A stretch of DNA of 36,467 nt, taken from contig NZ_VWNF01000010.1 in NCBI RefSeq assembly GCF_008711175.1, forward strand, positions 1 to 36,467, given 5' to 3'. Every line of letters begins with the position of its first letter. The stretch's first letter is position 1. Shown one piece after another: positions 26,229 to 33,325 of this stretch. The position numbers and the translations under genes were made by a program. This stretch comes from Nesterenkonia ebinurensis. GTDB lineage: Bacteria; Actinomycetota; Actinomycetes; Actinomycetales; Micrococcaceae. The notes under the pieces were generated by a model. The model was not told the DNA's origin. It was given only the letters and a program-made list of their open reading frames with translations, and did no database searches.

Positions 26229-27885
26229 CCCCGCGCACAAGGCTCGAACCCTTGCCAGCAGAATCGTTGGCTGGGGTTCGGGCCTTGTCGCCGTTCTGGG
26301 TCCAGTTGAGGGCGTTGGCGTTGACCTCGGGGTCGAGCAGCATCTCGAAGGGCCGGTTGTTCTCGACGCGTAGCTGGTCGTCCTCGTCGATGTAGACCTT
26401 GGTGAAGAAGGCCTGGTTGCATAGGCGCCGGTTGGCGTCGTCGCATCGCTGGTAGATGTCGGCGCAGTCGGTGAGCAGGTTCAGCGCATCGTTGAGGTGG
26501 GTGCGGGCGTCGGCGTAGTCGCCGTGGTGGGCGTCGATGCGACGGTTCACGCCATCGAGTTCGCCGAGGATGCGGTCTTGTTCTCGTCGGAGCACAGGCA
26601 GCGGGATCGCATCGGCGTAGTGGGCTTGCATGAGCCGGTCTTGTTCGTGTTCGAGCCGGTCGCGGTGCTTGGTGAGGCGTTCGAGTTCGTCGGTCTCGGC
26701 GGCCATGAGCCGGTCGAACTCGTGATGCAGCATCCCCGACAGGGCATCGCGCTGGGCGGGGCTGATCTGCACACGGGTGTAGTAGTCCTCGATCAGTTTC
26801 TCGACGTCTTCGATGAGCATCGCTTGGCGGGTGCAGTCGGTGCGCTTGGAGTGCCTGCCCGAGCACACGAAGTAGCAGTAAACCTTCCCGTGCCGGTTCT
26901 TCGCGTTGGACACGATCAACCTCGATCCGCACTGGCCGCAGTGGATGGTGCCTTTGAGGTAGTGGTCGTGGACCTGCGTGGCCTCAGCAGCAGTCTTGTG
27001 CGCGGTGAGTACGGACTGGACCTGATACCAGACCTCGGGTGGCACGAGGGCGGGGTGGGTGCCCTTGTAGCGGGTGCCGCGGTAGACGACATCGCCCTTG
27101 TAGTAGGGGTTGGTCAGCAGCCGGTGCACCGAGGACACCGCCAGCGGCTTCGATGGACGCTTCGGGGTGGGGACGCTGACGAGTCCACGTGAGGTGAGTT
27201 CGTCGTGGAGCTGGCTGACGGTCCAGTTGCCTGAGGCGTAGGCCTTGAACGCCCACTCGATCAGCGGTGCGCGTTCGGGGTCGAGTTCCACGGTGCGGAC
27301 CTCACGACCTTGGTCGTCGCGGTTGCGGACGTTGAGGTAGCCGATGGGGGCCTTGCCGAGCGTGCCGCCGCCGATGGCCTTCTGGGTCATGCCTTTGGTG
27401 ACCTCGGTGGCCAGGTTGCGGGAGTAGAACTCCGCGATCGTGGACATGATCCCGTGCAGCAGCATCCCCGAGGGGGTCTCGTCGATGTTCTCCGTCGCCG
27501 AGACCAGCAGCACCCCGGCCTGTTGAAGGGCCAGGTGGATGGTCACGTCGTCGGCCCGGTTGCGGGCGAGACGGTCGACTTTGTGGACGATGCAGTAGGC
27601 GACCTTGTTGGCCTGGACGTACTGGATCATCCGCATCAGCTCGGGCCGGTCGGCGGACTTCGCCGAGGCCCCAGCGTCGACGAACTCCTCGACAATGGCC
27701 GCACCGAGCTGGTCGGCCTTGCGGCGCACCGCCTCACGCTGGGCGGGAATGGAGAAGCCTTCGTCTGCCCCGCCCTTGGAGGCCTGTTCGCGGGTGGAAA
27801 CCCGCAGGTAAGAGATGGCGACGGCCGTGCTGATCGGTGGTTCGATCAGACTGGCCGCCGGATCGGAAACGGTAGTGGTGGTCAT
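26167..27885 (-). CDS. Large serine recombinase (element integrase)
   Basis: This 572-residue site-specific recombinase is expected to integrate and excise the element. The catalytic N-terminal domain starts at residue ~24 with ISYLRVSTREQ (catalytic Ser30), then KVDRLARNRADD. The recombinase domain follows, with GTLGKAPIGYLNV and TNPYYKGDVVYRGTRYKG. A zinc ribbon is next (HCGQCGSRL ... CYFVCSGRH ... DC), then a long coiled-coil region. The ATG at 27883-27885 follows GAAGGA and is preferred over an upstream GTG-type extension. The last ~20 residues (GVEARGLEPLTSSLQSWRST) are the antisense of tRNA-Ala, so the frame crosses the element boundary into host DNA. Confidence 0.93.
   Translation of the reverse strand: MTTTTVSDPAASLIEPPISTAVAISYLRVSTREQASKGGADEGFSIPAQREAVRRKADQLGAAIVEEFVDAGASAKSADRPELMRMIQYVQANKVAYCIVHKVDRLARNRADDVTIHLALQQAGVLLVSATENIDETPSGMLLHGIMSTIAEFYSRNLATEVTKGMTQKAIGGGTLGKAPIGYLNVRNRDDQGREVRTVELDPERAPLIEWAFKAYASGNWTVSQLHDELTSRGLVSVPTPKRPSKPLAVSSVHRLLTNPYYKGDVVYRGTRYKGTHPALVPPEVWYQVQSVLTAHKTAAEATQVHDHYLKGTIHCGQCGSRLIVSNAKNRHGKVYCYFVCSGRHSKRTDCTRQAMLIEDVEKLIEDYYTRVQISPAQRDALSGMLHHEFDRLMAAETDELERLTKHRDRLEHEQDRLMQAHYADAIPLPVLRREQDRILGELDGVNRRIDAHHGDYADARTHLNDALNLLTDCADIYQRCDDANRRLCNQAFFTKVYIDEDDQLRVENNRPFEMLLDPEVNANALNWTQNGDKARTPANDSAGKGSSLVRGVEARGLEPLTSSLQSWRSTN
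26238..26287. repeat. Long inverted repeat at the element's left end
   Basis: CAAGGCTCGAACCC (26238-26251) and GGGTTCGGGCCTTG (26274-26287) pair in 13 of 14 positions, the exception being a T-G wobble. A CAGC/GCTG pair lies inside the loop. The arms resemble a tRNA T-arm (GGTTCGAG). It is 9 bases from the tRNA-Ala end and lies inside the 3' coding end of the integrase. It may be an integrase terminator or a recombination-site arm. Confidence 0.75.
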
Positions 27886-27896
27886 CGGGTCCTTCA

Positions 27897-27956
27897 CTCT
27901 CACGCGATTCGACCCTCGCGCTCCCAAGAACCGGGAGGGGATGCTGATCGTGAGAG
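27897..27956. repeat. Nested inverted repeats in the integrase leader
   Basis: CTCTCACG (27897-27904) pairs perfectly with CGTGAGAG (27949-27956), and CTCCC/GGGAG (27921-27925, 27933-27937) forms a second stem inside. The structure ends immediately upstream of the integrase ribosome site, so it may be a leader structure or an operator. Confidence 0.5.
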
Positions 27957-28014
27957 CAGCCATCGATGTGGCTGTAGGGCGAGACCCGACGGGGTCACGG
28001 TTTTGCGTGTTGCC

Positions 28015-28028
28015 CACCCGTGCGGGTG
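28015..28028. terminator. Palindrome between the transfer operon end and the integrase
   Basis: CACCCG and CGGGTG are separated by TG, 43 bases past the stop of the last small gene. It could terminate the operon or bind a regulator of the integrase. The 28029-28071 and 27957-28014 stretches hold nothing else I can name. Confidence 0.35.
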
Positions 28029-28071
28029 AGGTTTAGGACCACAACACCCCGCATACGCGAGGCTTGCACGT

Positions 28072-28320
28072 TCATTCTACCAACGGTGCTACGACACCCG
28101 TCTTGTTACCGGGTGCGGCGGTGCCGGCCTCGCGGTAGGTCGCGGGGGTTTCGGTGGCGCGGCGATCGGCGCGGCTGTGCCCGGTCTCCTGCAAGGTCAG
28201 CCGGATCAGGACCTCGGCGAGCTTGTGCAGGTCCGCCTGGTCGCGGTGGACCGCGCGGGCCGAGAATGACCGGTCCTCATACCGGCGCCGGTCGGTCCTT
28301 TTCACATAGGCCCCCATCAC
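28072..28320 (-). CDS. Small conserved-type hypothetical protein of the element
   Basis: I do not recognise this gene. It encodes about 82 residues, starting MMGAYVKRTDRRRYEDRSFS. It is basic at the N-terminus, with a short amphipathic stretch (ADLHKLAEVLIRLTLQE) and a Thr/Ala-rich tail. No membrane span or catalytic motif is visible. GTG (28318-28320) overlaps the upstream gene's TGA, and an ATG follows directly, so either codon may be used. Translation is probably coupled to the upstream gene. It is the last gene before the integrase and probably an accessory gene of the element. Confidence 0.65.
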   Translation of the reverse strand: MMGAYVKRTDRRRYEDRSFSARAVHRDQADLHKLAEVLIRLTLQETGHSRADRRATETPATYREAGTAAPGNKTGVVAPLVE

Positions 28321-28941
28321 TCCCGCACCTCCCCGGTCACCGGATCGACAGCGACATCGAGGTCGTCGTCGAGGCTGGCGTAGAACTCGTCCTCGGCCTC
28401 CTGGCGGCTGCGGACCTGTGCTTGGACGAACTGAACGAACTCGGCGTCACGGTCGGCGATCACCACGTCCTCGACCGCCGGCCCGGGTTCTTCGCCGGGC
28501 CAGGTGGTCTGCCGAGTGGGCCGGTCGCGATCAATCCGGGTGCCGGATGCGGCGACCCAGTCACGCAACCGAGCGCGAGCGTCGGCGAAGTCGCGATGCC
28601 AGCCGATCGCCGCGGAGGCGTTCTGCTCGGGGTCGTAGGCACCCAACCAGTGCAGATGCAGCGCAGTAGAGTTCCCACACCAGTTCGGGATGATGGTGCC
28701 AGAACGGTGGCACCACACTCGCCGGGAGTCCGTAGGTGCGGCGTAGCCAGTCCACCCACCGGTTCAGCGCGAGCCATTCCTGTTCCAGGTCGTGAGCGGA
28801 CAGCAGGTTCCAGTTCACCGGGTGCAGTGTCTCGGGCACGTCGGCGTCACTGACCCGTGGTGGCCCGGCGAACACGTCCGGCTCATCCACCTCTGGCCCG
28901 TCGCTGTCGAGCGGGTCCGGTTCGGGGATGTGATCGGTCAT
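28317..28941 (-). pseudogene. Frameshifted hypothetical gene of the element
   Basis: Two overlapping minus-strand frames read as one interrupted protein. The first begins at the ATG 28939-28941 (MTDHIPEPDPL) after GGGAG. It runs through LEQEWLALNRWVDWLRRTYG and PPFWHHHPELVWEL, then drifts into Arg-rich noise. The second takes over with TALHLHWLGAYDPEQN and IGWHRDFADARARLRDWV and ends VDPVTGEVRE at 28317. One extra base near 28667-28672 (minus strand GAACTCTACTGCG) would explain the shift. Without it the protein would have about 207 residues. The family is unknown to me; the W-rich helices look conserved. It may be a true pseudogene, a sequencing error or, less likely, programmed frameshifting, because no slippery motif is seen. 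Confidence 0.7.
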
Positions 28942-28960
28942 GATGATCGGCTCCCGGCGT

Positions 28961-29404
28961 TCACAGGCCGATGGCCGCGGACTGCGGCGCCTGAGCCGGC
29001 CGAGTCGGCGGCTCGACGGCGACTGCTTCGCGTTCGGCGGCGCGGCGTGGGGTGCGGTCGACGTCGTAGCGGGTGCGAGCGGTGTCATGGCCGATCTTCT
29101 TGGCGACGAACTCCTCGCTCTCGACCGCTTGACCGTCGCGTTCGTAGTTGACCTCGCGGGCATAGCCCTCGGCGATGAAATTGTCGCCCTTGGCGAACCT
29201 CGCGTGGGCGTGCTCGGCGGAACGGCCGAACATCACCAGATGGTGGTAACTCGTCTCGGTCTGGGTGAACGACCCATCATCCTCGCGACGGAAATGCTCC
29301 TTGCCGACCCGGGCGTAGAACCGCGGGTCGCCCTTCCAGGTCTGGCTGAGCTGCGGGTCCGAAGCGATGAACCCCGAGAACGACTCCTGAGTGCGGATAG
29401 CCAT
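28961..29404 (-). CDS. SSB-like single-stranded DNA-binding protein
   Basis: The 147-residue protein begins MAIRTQESFSGFIASDPQLS, the first OB-fold strand of SSB-like proteins. It continues with ETSYHHLVMFGRSAEHAHAR and FIAEGYAREVNYERDGQAVE, then an EEFVAKKIGHD strand equivalent to the end of the SSB core. The C-terminus is Pro/Ala-rich and lacks the acidic DDDIPF-type tip of housekeeping SSB. It probably protects transferred single-stranded DNA after conjugation. The start at residue 24 of a longer frame is chosen because CAGGAGGAGAG directly precedes this ATG. It is 83 bases downstream of the coupling-protein gene. Confidence 0.78.
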   Translation of the reverse strand: MAIRTQESFSGFIASDPQLSQTWKGDPRFYARVGKEHFRREDDGSFTQTETSYHHLVMFGRSAEHAHARFAKGDNFIAEGYAREVNYERDGQAVESEEFVAKKIGHDTARTRYDVDRTPRRAAEREAVAVEPPTRPAQAPQSAAIGL

Positions 29405-29487
29405 CAGACTCTCCTCCTGACACATCACGCGACCCCACGTACAGGACCGCTCGTGCCAGACAGGTGCACCCACCCGCCCAAACGTCG

Positions 29488-31266
29488 TCAGGAGCCCGGG
29501 CGGCGCAGCAGCGCTTCGATCTCGACCCGGTCACCCTTGAGCTGAGCGGCATCAGGACGCGAGGGCCAAGGACGCAGATCGGTCACGATCGGTGGCGCTG
29601 AGCGCAGCAGGGTCACCCCGGTGCCGAACGGGAGCGTCCTGATCCGATCGGGCGGCAGGATCGGCACCCGGCGCACCGAGCGCTGGTTCGACCGCGTCCC
29701 GTGGTCGCCGAGGGTCACGCTGTCGGTGTACTCGTCGCGTTCCCCGATCAGGGTGGAGAGGTCCTGAAGATCGCGGCTGTTGGAGGCACCGCCGAGGATG
29801 ATCTTCACGATTGCGGCGTCCCAGATCGCCCCGGCGGCGTTGTCCGACCACTTCTCCCGCGCCTGCGCCAACGACTGAAGCACCGGAAGGGTCGTGATCC
29901 CGGTGCCACCGCCCTCAGCCATCAACGTTGGCAGCGACGGTAGTGGGGCGAGGTTGCCGATCTCATCGAGCGCCAGCAGCAGCGGCGGGTCCAGCCGGGC
30001 ACCCGGTGAGCGGGCAGCCATCCGGCGTGCAGTCTCTATCAGGTCTTCAACGAACGCCGCCACCAACGCAGCCGAGGCCCCTGCTCCGGCGCCGGTGGCC
30101 AGCAGATACAACGTGCCGCGGTCCCGGAGGAAGGCTTCGGGGTCGAAGCCCTCGCCCGGCCGTGGTGAGACGGCATCGAGGACGCGGGGGTCGGCGAGGG
30201 CGCCGAGAGCCAGGGCTACCCCTTGCCAGATCGAGTCCCGTGTTTTGGGGTCGGAGTCGATCATTGCTCCGAGGGAGTCGGCCCATCCGGTGGCGGCTTG
30301 GGTGGTGTTGGTGAGGATGGCGACCGCCTCGGCTGCCGCGGTGGGGTCGAGGGTCCAGCAGAACAGCTCCGATGGTGGCCGGTGGTCCAGTGCTGCGGCG
30401 TGGAGTAGGGCTTGGAGTGCGGTTCGGGTTTTGCCTTCCCAGAAGCCTCCGGATTCGACCCCGCCAGCGGACAGGCCGGTGGCGGAGGCGAGGCCGGTGG
30501 CGCGGATCATCGCCGTCAGTGGGTCCTCGCAACCGCGGATGGGTGACCAGCGCATACCGGCGGGGATGCCTTCGGCCAGGTGCTGGGGGTCGAACACCGC
30601 CACCGGCCGACCGCCACGTTCCCGGGCGCGCAGGGTGGCGGTGAGGTTGTCCGGGCGGGTGGAGGTGGTGACCACGGCGCCGGGGGCGTCCAGGATGGCG
30701 TTGATGACCACGTGCAGGCCTTTGCCTGACCTTGGTGGGCCGATGAGCAGGATCGAGTCCTCCACACTCGCCCACACCTGCTTACTTCGTGAACGGCCGA
30801 GCAGATAGCCGACATCCGCCGGATCGGGGGCATCCAGTGAGGGGCGCAGGGTCCTGGCGCGCTTTAGTAGTGCTTTGGATGAGGCGGTCTGGGTGACCTC
30901 GGGGCCGGTGGCGGTGCCGACGAGGCGGCGTGGGTCGGTCTCGGCCTTCCGGGAACGGCGTCGGACCCGTATCCACACCCACGCCCCGGTGGTGGCAAGG
31001 ATGCCGAGTAGGACTGCGGTGATGGTCCAGTACGCGACCGGGTTCAGCCCTTCGGCATCGAGCGCGGCAGCGGGGTCGCCGGGGTTGAACATGACGCCGA
31101 GCCCGGATGCGGGGCCGGCGACGGGTTGTGGTGTGCCGGTGAGGAACGCCGCCACGCTGCCTGCGGCGCGCAGGATCAGCGCCACCCCGAACACCCCGAT
31201 CAGTGCGATGAGGGCGGCGTTGGTCAGCTCATCGCCCATGCTCCCGGTCTGCCGCTGTGTGGTCAT
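29488..31266 (-). CDS. TraG/VirD4-type conjugal coupling ATPase
   Basis: This 592-residue type IV coupling protein would deliver the relaxase-DNA complex to the secretion channel. The N-terminus has two membrane spans, at about 17-43 and 78-100. The ATPase follows, with Walker A GPPRSGKG (176-183) and Walker B LLLALDEIGN (429-438). A TraM-recognition-like region after that contains QSLAQAREKW and WDAAIVKIILGG. These features are standard for actinobacterial elements. The start ATG overlaps the upstream 192-residue gene's stop by 4 bases. The membrane location is clear, and the family assignment is secure although the substrate relaxase is not in the window. Confidence 0.93.
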   Translation of the reverse strand: MTTQRQTGSMGDELTNAALIALIGVFGVALILRAAGSVAAFLTGTPQPVAGPASGLGVMFNPGDPAAALDAEGLNPVAYWTITAVLLGILATTGAWVWIRVRRRSRKAETDPRRLVGTATGPEVTQTASSKALLKRARTLRPSLDAPDPADVGYLLGRSRSKQVWASVEDSILLIGPPRSGKGLHVVINAILDAPGAVVTTSTRPDNLTATLRARERGGRPVAVFDPQHLAEGIPAGMRWSPIRGCEDPLTAMIRATGLASATGLSAGGVESGGFWEGKTRTALQALLHAAALDHRPPSELFCWTLDPTAAAEAVAILTNTTQAATGWADSLGAMIDSDPKTRDSIWQGVALALGALADPRVLDAVSPRPGEGFDPEAFLRDRGTLYLLATGAGAGASAALVAAFVEDLIETARRMAARSPGARLDPPLLLALDEIGNLAPLPSLPTLMAEGGGTGITTLPVLQSLAQAREKWSDNAAGAIWDAAIVKIILGGASNSRDLQDLSTLIGERDEYTDSVTLGDHGTRSNQRSVRRVPILPPDRIRTLPFGTGVTLLRSAPPIVTDLRPWPSRPDAAQLKGDRVEIEALLRRPGS

Positions 31267-31841
31267 GGCAACCGCCTGACCACGGCGGTACCGGAGACCC
31301 GGCCCAGCAACACGACCTCACCGGTGCCGTCACGCAGCGCCGACTTGAACTGGATGGTGTCGAGCAGCGCACGGGCATGACCGATGCCGGTCGCGTCGGT
31401 CTGGGAGACGACGACCGCTACCGCGACATCCTCGCCGGGCACGAACCCCTCGCCAGTGACCTCCACCAGCTCCGCTCGCTTCTTGCGCCTGCTCTTGGCC
31501 TGCCTACCGCGCGGGGTCTCTGACTTACCTTCTTCGGGCTCTACTGGACTAGGTGGCGTGGGATTCCGGGCGTGGATGAGGTCGGTGAACACCGACCCGT
31601 CTGCTTCGCGGACCTCGATGCGCACCGCGACCCTCCGGTCCTCAGTAATCGCATCCAACAAGGCCCCGAAAGTGGCACGCGTCCACCCGGAGCCTTCCGC
31701 CGGCGGCGGAAACGGAGTACCGTCAACAGCGACATCCAGGGCGCCGGTTTCGGCGGCGGTGATGACCGCATGCGGCAGCACGACCGGGGTCTCTGGGAGT
31801 TCTCGCCGGGACGGGTGGCGTGGCTTCTTCGAAGGCATCAC
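31263..31841 (-). CDS. Unknown 192-residue protein in the transfer operon
   Basis: I do not recognise a named family. The N-terminus is basic and Pro-rich (MPSKKPRHPSRRELPET). A folded segment follows (GWTRATFGALLDAITEDRRV, then IEVREADGSVFTDLIHARNP), then a Lys/Arg-rich hinge. A second segment (GEGFVPGEDVAVAVVVSQTD and ARALLDTIQF) comes last. The two segments look like alpha/beta units, without membrane spans or catalytic motifs. Start GTG-ATG overlaps the VirB4 stop, and its own stop overlaps the coupling-protein start, so it is translationally locked between the two ATPases. A structural or adaptor role in the transfer machine is plausible but unproven. Confidence 0.8.
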   Translation of the reverse strand: MMPSKKPRHPSRRELPETPVVLPHAVITAAETGALDVAVDGTPFPPPAEGSGWTRATFGALLDAITEDRRVAVRIEVREADGSVFTDLIHARNPTPPSPVEPEEGKSETPRGRQAKSRRKKRAELVEVTGEGFVPGEDVAVAVVVSQTDATGIGHARALLDTIQFKSALRDGTGEVVLLGRVSGTAVVRRLP

Positions 31842-33325
31842 TTCACCCCCTGGGTGAGCCGAGAGCTGGTATCGAACAACTCCAACTCAGCCGGATGCAG
31901 CTGATGCTGGGTCACGAAGGCCCTATCCTTGATCCGCCATAACCCCTGTCCGACCCCTAACGACGGCAGCAGTTTCTGTTCGGTGCCGGTCAGCCCGAGG
32001 GCCTTCGCGGTGGGACCGAGCTGGTCGGACTCTTGCCGGTAGACGATCCTCGTCTCCGCGTTGGCGAGGAGGCTGTTGGCGAGGGAGCGCATGGCCGAAC
32101 CGGCATCGCCCACGTTGTCCAAGTCGGAGAGCTTGTGGAAGATCAGCATGTTCGCGATCCCGTAATGACGAGCGAGCCGCCAATGCGCATCCATCCTTTT
32201 CAACAGCGCCGGGTGGGACATGAGCCGCCAGGCTTCGTCGTAGATCACCCACCGCTGCCCACCATTCGGGTCCAACAGGGCGGACTCCATCCACGCTGAC
32301 GAACAGGTCATCAACACCGAGATCAGCGTGGAGTTCTCGGTAACGCGGGAGAGGTCGAGGCTGATCATCGGCAGCGACGGATCGAACGCCACCGTCGATG
32401 GGCCATCGAAGAGCCCCTGAAGGTCGCCAGCCACCAGGCGGCGCAGGGCGTGACCGACGAGACGGCCATCCTCCGCGAGACGCCCATCGGTGTCGTTGTT
32501 CGGGTTGAGGATGTGGTCGACGACCATTGGAAGGATCGGCACCGTGTTCTCCCGCACCGTCTGCGTCAGCGCCAGATCGATGGCGGTGTGCTCCAACGGG
32601 GTGAGTGATCGTTGTAGCACGGTCTCGGCCAGGGCTCCGATGAGGTCGCGGCGGCGGGAAGCGACCGTGGTGGCCCACTGCTCATCGGAGAGCCCACCGG
32701 GTCGGTGTCCTTCATCGAGGGGGTTCAGGCGGGTGTTGAGTCCATGGCCCAGGACGATCGCACGTCCGCCGACTGCTTCGGCGACCGCAGTGTGCTCGCC
32801 TTTGGGATCACCGGGCACATAGACCCTGCGCCCGAACGGCAAGGACCGCGTGTAGAGGGACTTCGCCAGGCTCGACTTGCCCGAGCCCACGATTCCTGCG
32901 AGCACCAGATTCGGGGCGGTGATGATGCCGCGGGCGTAGAGCACCCAGGGGTCGTAGACGAAGCTGCCGCCGGAGTAGAGGTCTTGGCCGACGAACACGC
33001 CATCACTGCCGAGGCCGCCTTCGGCGACGAACGGATACGCGCCCGCCAACGTCGCCGAGGTGTCCTGATGTCTGGGGAGCCGGAACCGGCCCGGGGTGCG
33101 CAACGCGGCCGGTCCGGGCTCACCGGCGGCGGGGAGGTAGGTGGTGGCGCGGCGTTCGGCACGCTCGGCATCAGCTTTCGCTTTGGCGGCTTCCTTCTCG
33201 GCCGCGCGCTGCTCGGCTTGGAGTTTCGCGGCGGCCTGGCGGCGTTGCTTGCGGAGTCGGCGGCGCTCTTTCGCCGGGGCGACCAGGACCGAGGTATGCA
33301 ACCGTTCCCGGTTGTCGGCACTCAC
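31838..33325 (-). CDS. VirB4-type conjugal transfer ATPase
   Basis: This 495-residue energy-providing ATPase of the type IV secretion channel has a highly charged Arg/Lys/Glu coiled-coil start (residues 17-62). The ATPase has Walker A GIVGSGKSS (144-152) in NLVLAGIVGSGKSSLAKSLY and Walker B WVIYDEAW (359-366). Further VirB4 motifs are YVPGDPKGEHTAVAEAVGG and a sensor region around RIVYRQESDQ. It lacks the N-terminal half of classic VirB4, consistent with the split arrangement in which the SCO6880-type protein supplies that part. GTG start overlaps the stop of the 408-residue gene (GTGA). Confidence 0.9.
   Translation of the reverse strand: MSADNRERLHTSVLVAPAKERRRLRKQRRQAAAKLQAEQRAAEKEAAKAKADAERAERRATTYLPAAGEPGPAALRTPGRFRLPRHQDTSATLAGAYPFVAEGGLGSDGVFVGQDLYSGGSFVYDPWVLYARGIITAPNLVLAGIVGSGKSSLAKSLYTRSLPFGRRVYVPGDPKGEHTAVAEAVGGRAIVLGHGLNTRLNPLDEGHRPGGLSDEQWATTVASRRRDLIGALAETVLQRSLTPLEHTAIDLALTQTVRENTVPILPMVVDHILNPNNDTDGRLAEDGRLVGHALRRLVAGDLQGLFDGPSTVAFDPSLPMISLDLSRVTENSTLISVLMTCSSAWMESALLDPNGGQRWVIYDEAWRLMSHPALLKRMDAHWRLARHYGIANMLIFHKLSDLDNVGDAGSAMRSLANSLLANAETRIVYRQESDQLGPTAKALGLTGTEQKLLPSLGVGQGLWRIKDRAFVTQHQLHPAELELFDTSSRLTQGVK

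Noticed and set aside
27886-28017. Upstream extension of the integrase (44 extra residues)
   Set aside because: The ATG at 27883-27885 has a GAAGGA ribosome site and gives the normal recombinase start, and the extension is composed of inverted repeats.
28942-29163. Upstream extension of the frameshifted element gene
   Set aside because: It is antisense-phase noise over the SSB-like gene, Arg/Ser-rich, and an ATG with a ribosome site exists at 28941.
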